Assembly: GCA_964643885.1 (NCBI GenBank)
Contig: CAZXUI010000107.1
Coordinates: 1-8,955, forward strand
Direction: 5' to 3'
Length of the DNA: 8,955 nt
Source: CAADGL01 sp964643885
GTDB taxonomy: Bacteria > Planctomycetota > Phycisphaerae > UBA1845 > Fen-1342
The notes under the pieces: model-generated
The model's database searches: none
Seen by the model: the letters and a program-made list of their open reading frames with translations, nothing else
Told to the model about the DNA's origin: nothing
Program-made: the position numbers and the translations under genes
Shown here: piece after piece, positions 5,196 through 8,955 of the stretch
How positions within the stretch are numbered: the first letter of the stretch is position 1
How the letters are laid out: every line of letters starts with the position of its first letter

Positions 5196-5618
5196 TCAGG
5201 TCTGGTCGGCGATGCGGCGGGCGAGCGCGGCCAGGGCGGCCGGGTCGGCCGGGCGGGCGTTCCAGCGGTAGCCCAGGCCGTCGCCCGGTCGACGGGGGAT
5301 GATGTGGAAGTGCACGTGCGGCACCTCCTGCCCGGAGGAGCGGCCGTTGTTCTGGAGCACGTTGTAGTCGGCCGCCCCGACGGCCGCGAGCACACGCCGG
5401 GCGATGGGGCCGAGGCAGCGGCCGACCTCGGCCGCGATGGCCGGATCGAGCTGCTCGAGCCGCTCGACCTGCTGCTTGGGGACGACGAGGGTGTGCCCCT
5501 CGGCCAGCGGGTTGATATCGAGAAAGGCGATCAGGTGCTCGCTCTCGAAGACGCGGTGGCAGGGAATCTCGCCGCGGATGATGCGGGTGAAGATGGAATC
5601 AGCGGTTGCGGCACACAT
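5196..5618 (-). CDS. HIT-family nucleotide-binding protein (histidine triad, Hint-like)
   Basis: The 140-residue length is typical for bacterial HIT proteins, which hydrolyse nucleoside phosphoramidates and related adenylylated compounds in the cytoplasm. The histidine triad HVHFHIIPR gives His101, His103 and His105, with His103 the expected nucleophile. Other family marks are SIFTRIIRGEIPCHRVFE near the N-terminus, AFLDINPLAEGHTLVVPK (31-48) and YNVLQNNGRSSGQEVPH leading into the triad. I start at the ATG at 5618 because the family N-terminus begins there and GGAG lies 9 nt upstream. The longer in-frame opening is noncoding upstream sequence overlapping rplQ. It follows rplQ by 130 nt in the same direction and could share its transcript. 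The exact substrate cannot be told. Confidence 0.95.
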   Translation of the reverse strand: MCAATADSIFTRIIRGEIPCHRVFESEHLIAFLDINPLAEGHTLVVPKQQVERLEQLDPAIAAEVGRCLGPIARRVLAAVGAADYNVLQNNGRSSGQEVPHVHFHIIPRRPGDGLGYRWNARPADPAALAALARRIADQT

Positions 5619-5748
5619 GGCGGACGACTCCGGGTCGCACAGGAGGCCGAGGGCCGGGCGCCGAGTGCCGGGCCGATGCGGGCGAATGGCGAATCGGCCG
5701 CCGGCCAACAAAAGCCTCACATCACATGTCGGAGCGGCGGCGGACTTT

Positions 5749-6495
5749 CTACTCGCCGGCGGCTTCGGACGACTCGCCGGCCGGCCCGGCGGACTTGCCG
5801 CGCTTGCGGCTCGCGCCGCTGGGCGCTGCGGGTTCGACCTTGCCGGCGTCGGCCTTGGGGCTGTCGGCGCGGGTGCGGCGGGCGCCGCGGCGCGGGGCCT
5901 CCTTTCCGGCGTAGGCGGCGTAGCGGACGCGGGCCTTGCGCTTTCGCTCGGTGCGATCGGAGCCCTTGGGGCGCGGCTTGTCGTCGGGGCTGACGAATTC
6001 GAGCACGGCCAGGGGTGAGGCATCGCCCAGGCGGCGGTCGGCGAGCTTGACGATCCGCGTGTAGCCGCCGGCACAGCCGCGGGCCGCGTTGCGCTGCTTC
6101 ATGCGCGGGCCGATCTCGGCGAAGAGCTTGTGGATGACCGACTCGGCGGTGAACTTGACGCCGGGGCGGGTGGTGCTGGTGCGATAGCGGCGGCCGGAGG
6201 CGGAGCGGAGGACCTTGGCCCGCTTGGCGTCGCTGAGGCGGTCGTAGGCCTGGCGATGCTCGGCGGGGATGACGGAGCGGTCATTCAGCAGGGCGATGGC
6301 GCGCTGGCGGGCGGCGAGGCTGCCGTCGACGGCGAGCGTGACCATCTTCTCGGCGAAGCGGCGGACCTCCTTGGCCTTGACGAGCGTGGTGCGGATGCGG
6401 CCGTGCTCGATCAGGCTCTGCACCAGGTTGCGGCGCAGGGCGAGTCGATGAGCGGAGCTGCGATTGAGTTTTCGACCGCTGACAGCGTGTCGCAT
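5749..6495 (-). CDS. rplQ: 50S ribosomal protein L17, with insertion and long basic tail
   Basis: L17 binds 23S rRNA near the peptide exit region of the large subunit. The N-terminal core is clear: MRHAVSGRKLNRSSAHRLALRRNLVQSLIEHGRIRTT-type residues 1-37, then VKAKEVRRFAEKMVTLA. The second conserved part, about 117-168, includes VIHKLFAEIGPR, GGYTRIVKL, RRLGDASPLAVLEFV. At 248 residues it is about twice the usual 115-130. The surplus is an insertion at about 76-116 (AYDRLSDAKRAKVLRSASGR) and an 80-residue Lys/Arg/Ala/Pro tail (169-248). The ATG at 6495 has GAGG 8 nt upstream. The gene follows rpoA by 22 nt, the standard end of the alpha operon. The insertion is, to my knowledge, typical of Phycisphaerae-like planctomycetes. 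The tail looks disordered and may bind RNA. Confidence 0.97.
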   Translation of the reverse strand: MRHAVSGRKLNRSSAHRLALRRNLVQSLIEHGRIRTTLVKAKEVRRFAEKMVTLAVDGSLAARQRAIALLNDRSVIPAEHRQAYDRLSDAKRAKVLRSASGRRYRTSTTRPGVKFTAESVIHKLFAEIGPRMKQRNAARGCAGGYTRIVKLADRRLGDASPLAVLEFVSPDDKPRPKGSDRTERKRKARVRYAAYAGKEAPRRGARRTRADSPKADAGKVEPAAPSGASRKRGKSAGPAGESSEAAGE

Positions 6496-6517
6496 GGCGT
6501 AATCCTCAGACGAGCGG

Positions 6518-7558
6518 CTAGGACATACTGGCCGACATCTCGGCGTCGCCTGTGGACGCGGCGCCGGCGGCGCCGCCGACCTTCAGGCCGAGCGTGAGGC
6601 CCATCTCGGTGAGCTTGCGCTTGACCTCGTCGAGGGAGGTCTTGCCGAAGCTGCGAAGCTGGAGCAGGTCGGCCTCTTCCATCCGCACCAGGTCTCCGAC
6701 GGTGATGATCTTGGCCGCCTCGAGGCAGTTGCTGGAGCGGACGGAGAGCTCCATGGCGGAGATGGGCATGTCGAGCTTGCGGGCCAGCTCCTCGTCGACG
6801 ACGGGCGAGGGGACGGCATCGAGCGGCTCTCCGCCTGCGGCGAGGCTGGCGCCGATCTCGTAGTACTGGACGAAGGGGTTGAGGTGCTTGCGGAGGATCT
6901 TGGCCGCCTCGACGACGGCGTCCTCCGGGCGGACGGTGCCCTTGGTCCAGACCTCGAGGATGAGGCGGTCGTAGTTGGTCTTCTGGCCGACGCGGGTCTC
7001 CTCGGTGCGGTAGCGGACGCGCGTGACCGGGGAGAAGAGGGCGTCGACGGCGATGGTGCCGAGCTCCTCGCTCTCGTCGACGATCTCGGCGGCGAGCTGA
7101 TAGCCGCGGCCGCGGGCGACGGTGAGCTCCATGGAGAAGCGGACATCGTCGGTGAGCGTGGCGATGTGCAGGTCGCGGTTGTAGATGGTGACGGTGGGGT
7201 CGCACTCGAAGTCGCTGGCGAGGACGGGGCCCTTGGCGCGCTTTTCGAGGCGGGCGCGGCGGGGCGTGTCGGAGTCGACGTCGACGATGAGCGACTTGAC
7301 GTTGAGGATGATGTCGGTGACGTCCTCGAGCACGCCGGGCAGCGAGCAGAACTCGTGATCGGCGCCGGCGATGCGGACGTGGGTGACCGCGGAGCCTTCG
7401 ATGCTGCTGAGCAGCATGCGCCGCAGGCTGTTGCCGACGGTGATGCCGAAACCGCGCTCGAACGGCTCGACGATGAACAGACCGTAGGTGTCGGTGCTGA
7501 CCGATTCGTCGCGCACAACGCGCGAGGGCAATTCCAAACCGCGCCATCGAATACGCAT
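6518..7558 (-). CDS. rpoA: DNA-directed RNA polymerase subunit alpha
   Basis: The alpha subunit dimerises to start assembly of RNA polymerase and contacts promoter UP elements and activators. The 346 residues contain the full N-terminal domain (FERGFGITVGNSLRRMLLSSIEG at 33-55 with Arg46/Arg47, and TRVRYRTEETRVGQKTNYDRLILEVWT at 179-205). A linker follows, then the C-terminal domain at about 266-325. Arg274 and Asn277 in RSSNCLE match the DNA-contacting Arg265 and Asn268 of E. coli. LRSFGKTSLDEVKRKL is the second helix-hairpin-helix part. A short Ala/Gly/Ser tail ends the protein. The ATG at 7558 has AGGAG about 10 nt upstream. It lies 69 nt after rpsD and 22 nt before rplQ, the canonical order. 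Confidence 0.99.
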   Translation of the reverse strand: MRIRWRGLELPSRVVRDESVSTDTYGLFIVEPFERGFGITVGNSLRRMLLSSIEGSAVTHVRIAGADHEFCSLPGVLEDVTDIILNVKSLIVDVDSDTPRRARLEKRAKGPVLASDFECDPTVTIYNRDLHIATLTDDVRFSMELTVARGRGYQLAAEIVDESEELGTIAVDALFSPVTRVRYRTEETRVGQKTNYDRLILEVWTKGTVRPEDAVVEAAKILRKHLNPFVQYYEIGASLAAGGEPLDAVPSPVVDEELARKLDMPISAMELSVRSSNCLEAAKIITVGDLVRMEEADLLQLRSFGKTSLDEVKRKLTEMGLTLGLKVGGAAGAASTGDAEMSASMS

Positions 7559-7627
7559 GTTGCCACTGCTCCTGCCGGAAGCGCCGGGGTGGGGCGGCGC
7601 GGCCGGCGGTTGTACCTTGCTGGACCC

Positions 7628-8260
7628 TTACCGCGAGCAGAACTCGACGATCAACTGCTCCTCGACCGGGATATTGACGTCATCGCGACCCGGGAATGCA
7701 CTGACGATGACCTCGGGCTTGCGCGGATCGACCTGGAGCCAGCTCTGCGGGGTGCGCAGGCCCTCCTCGCCGATCTGGTCCTTGACGAACTTGAGCGACT
7801 TCTCGCGGGGCGAGACGCTGACGCGGTCGCCGAGCCGGACAAGATAGCCGGGCCGATCGACCCGGCGGCCGTTGACGTGGAAGTGCCCGTGGGCGATGCC
7901 CTGGCGGGCGGTCTTGCGCGAGCCGGCCAGGCCGGATTTGAAAACGACGTTGTCGAGCCGGCGCTCGAGCAGGCGGAGCAGCTCGACGCCGGTGTTGTCG
8001 GGCGACTTTTCGGCGAGGGCGAAGAGGCGCTGGAACTGGCGCTCGAGCACGCCGTAGTAGCGCTTGACCTTCTGCTTTTCGCGCAGGCGGACGCCGTATT
8101 CGCTGCCCTTTCCGCGCCGCCAGGCGTGCATGCCGGGCGGGTTGTTGCGGTATTCCTTCTCCATCGGGCACTTGGCCGTCTCGCAGCGGATGCCCTTGAG
8201 CATCAGCTTGATGCCCTCGCGGCGGCAGTTGCGGCAGGCTGGACCGAGCATGCGACCCAT
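7628..8260 (-). CDS. rpsD: 30S ribosomal protein S4 (zinc-ribbon form)
   Basis: S4 is a primary 16S rRNA-binding protein that starts small-subunit body assembly. In many bacteria it also represses its own operon. The 210-residue length is normal. Cys9, Cys12, Cys26 and Cys31 form the zinc-binding N-terminal motif of the C+ type S4, so zinc-free S4 is not expected here. The segment KQKVKRYYGVLERQFQRLF and the S4 RNA-binding domain at about 98-160 (LERRLDNVVFKSGLAGSRKTARQGIAHGHFHVNG in sequence) are clear. The ATG at 8260, preceded by GAGGG at 8 nt, is chosen over the ATG three codons later. It begins 3 nt after the rpsK stop codon, which implies translational coupling. Confidence 0.99.
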   Translation of the reverse strand: MGRMLGPACRNCRREGIKLMLKGIRCETAKCPMEKEYRNNPPGMHAWRRGKGSEYGVRLREKQKVKRYYGVLERQFQRLFALAEKSPDNTGVELLRLLERRLDNVVFKSGLAGSRKTARQGIAHGHFHVNGRRVDRPGYLVRLGDRVSVSPREKSLKFVKDQIGEEGLRTPQSWLQVDPRKPEVIVSAFPGRDDVNIPVEEQLIVEFCSR

Positions 8261-8263
8261 GGA

Positions 8264-8668
8264 CTAGACCCTCCGCTTCTTGCGAGGCCGGCAGCCGTTG
8301 TGGGGGATGGGCGTGACGTCCTCGATCGTCTGGATCCGCAGGCCGGCGGCCTGGAGCGCGGTGATCGCGGACTCGCGTCCGGCGCCGGGGCCTTTGACCT
8401 TGACCTCGATCTCGACCAGGCCGTGCTTCTTGGCCTCGTTGGCGGCGTACTGGGCCGCGCGCTGGGCCGCGAAGGGGGTGCTCTTGCGGGCGCCGGTGAA
8501 TTTCTTCTCGCCGCCGCCGAGCGGGACCGAGCCCGACGAGGCCCAGGCGATCGTGTCGCCGTTCATGTCGGTGATGGTGATGAGCGTGTTGTTGAACGTC
8601 GCCTTGATATGGGCGACGCCCTTGGCGACGTTCTTCTTAACGCGCCGCTTTCCGGTTGCCTTCGCCAA
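8264..8668 (-). CDS. rpsK: 30S ribosomal protein S11 (TTG start)
   Basis: S11 sits in the platform of the small subunit near the mRNA exit channel. The 134 residues show the family pattern: KKNVAKGVAHIKATFNNTLI, then WASSGSVPLGG, GARKSTPFAAQRAA, VKGPGAGRESAITAL and the terminal TPIPHNGCRPRKKRRV. The start codon is TTG at 8668, fixed by a strong GGGAGA ribosome binding site 7 nt upstream and by the normal family N-terminus. There is no ATG nearby in frame. It is separated from rpsM by 113 nt, longer than usual for this operon, and from rpsD by 3 nt. Confidence 0.99.
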   Translation of the reverse strand: MAKATGKRRVKKNVAKGVAHIKATFNNTLITITDMNGDTIAWASSGSVPLGGGEKKFTGARKSTPFAAQRAAQYAANEAKKHGLVEIEVKVKGPGAGRESAITALQAAGLRIQTIEDVTPIPHNGCRPRKKRRV

Positions 8669-8754
8669 GTCCGATTCTCCCTGAACCGCGAGCCGCGGCG
8701 TGCGCGGCCTGCTGCACTACGACAACGATCCGTACGACGTTTGCGTGCTCCTGA

Positions 8755-8774
8755 GGCGCCGCGCGGGCGGCGCC
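8755..8774 (-). promoter_or_regulatory. Perfect GC hairpin just after rpsM
   Basis: GGCGCCGC (8755-8762) and GCGGCGCC (8767-8774) form an 8-bp stem with a GCGG loop, 7 nt beyond the rpsM stop, in the longest intergenic gap of the ribosomal cluster. It has no T tract. It could be an RNA-processing or partial-attenuation site separating rpsM from rpsK. In this very GC-rich DNA, chance formation is not excluded. Confidence 0.35.
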
Positions 8775-8781
8775 GCGACGA

Positions 8782-8955
8782 TCAGCGCATCTCCTTGACG
8801 CTCTTCTTGCCGGCGACGGTCTTGCGCGGCCCCTTGCGGGTGCGGGCGTTGGTCCGCGTCCGCTGGCCGCGGGCCGGCAGGTTGCGGATGTGCCGCAGGC
8901 CGCGGTAGCAGCGGATGTCGCGCAGGCGGGCGATGTTCTGCTGCACCTGGCGGCG
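8782..8955 (-). CDS. rpsM: 30S ribosomal protein S13 (5' end outside window)
   Basis: The last 57 residues and the TGA stop are present. The stretch LRDIRCYRGLRHIRNLPARG followed by QRTRTNARTRKGPRKTVAGKK is the S13 C-terminal signature, an extended basic tail that reaches between tRNA sites on the small-subunit head. Its place before rpsK fits the alpha operon order. Confidence 0.98.
   Translation of the reverse strand, partial: RRQVQQNIARLRDIRCYRGLRHIRNLPARGQRTRTNARTRKGPRKTVAGKKSVKEMR

Noticed and set aside
5619..6074. N-terminal extension of the HIT protein to 292 residues
   Set aside because: The extension is Pro/Ala/Ser low-complexity sequence overlapping rplQ. HIT proteins normally start at the residues beginning at 5618.
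6884..8908. 674-residue plus-strand open frame across the ribosomal genes
   Set aside because: It is antisense to rpoA, rpsD and rpsK. Its Asp/Ala/Gly/Leu-rich composition is the usual mirror of a GC-rich coding strand.

Overview
The window looks like a high-GC Planctomycetota chromosome, most likely class Phycisphaerae. The clues are an L17 protein with a lineage-type internal insertion and long basic tail, a planctomycete-style tyrosine integrase, and a very GC-rich sequence throughout. The assignment is from protein appearance only, with no search behind it. Every recognised gene lies on the minus strand, so genes read from high to low coordinates.

Right half (about 5200-8955) is conserved core: the distal end of the ribosomal alpha operon in the order rpsM (partial) - rpsK - rpsD - rpoA - rplQ, followed by a HIT-family nucleotide-binding protein. 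Gaps are short except rpsM-rpsK (113 nt), rpsD-rpoA (69 nt) and rplQ-HIT (130 nt). rpsK starts at TTG.

Middle (about 4544-5195) is a gene-poor spacer. It carries a 22-bp direct repeat pair, a small hairpin, and a six-copy 29-bp tandem array built on GACCGGTC palindromes. It ends in a tRNA-Ala(CGC) gene with its own near-consensus promoter.

Left half (1-4543) is an integrated mobile element anchored at the 3' end of that tRNA. It holds a tyrosine recombinase with a four-cysteine insertion in its catalytic domain, a 500-residue unknown protein with a possible C-terminal winged helix, a small excisionase/MerR-type helix-turn-helix protein, and a partial gene running off the left edge. The last gene is not an obvious ATG-to-stop frame because its 3' end is missing. 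I read it as a winged-helix, replication-initiator-like protein. Inside it are six copies of the palindrome GAGCGCTC at 22-23 or 16 bp spacing, then the most conspicuous A/T-rich patch of the left end, then a G-rich hexamer run. This is the same order as the phage lambda origin inside gene O, so the element may carry its replication origin within its replication gene.

As a unit, the integrase and HTH protein would handle integration and excision at the tRNA, and the Rep-like protein could replicate the excised circle. No structural, conjugation or clear cargo genes are visible, and the far end of the element (the second attachment site) lies outside the window. It could be a small integrative element, a phage-satellite-like island, or one end of a larger prophage or ICE.
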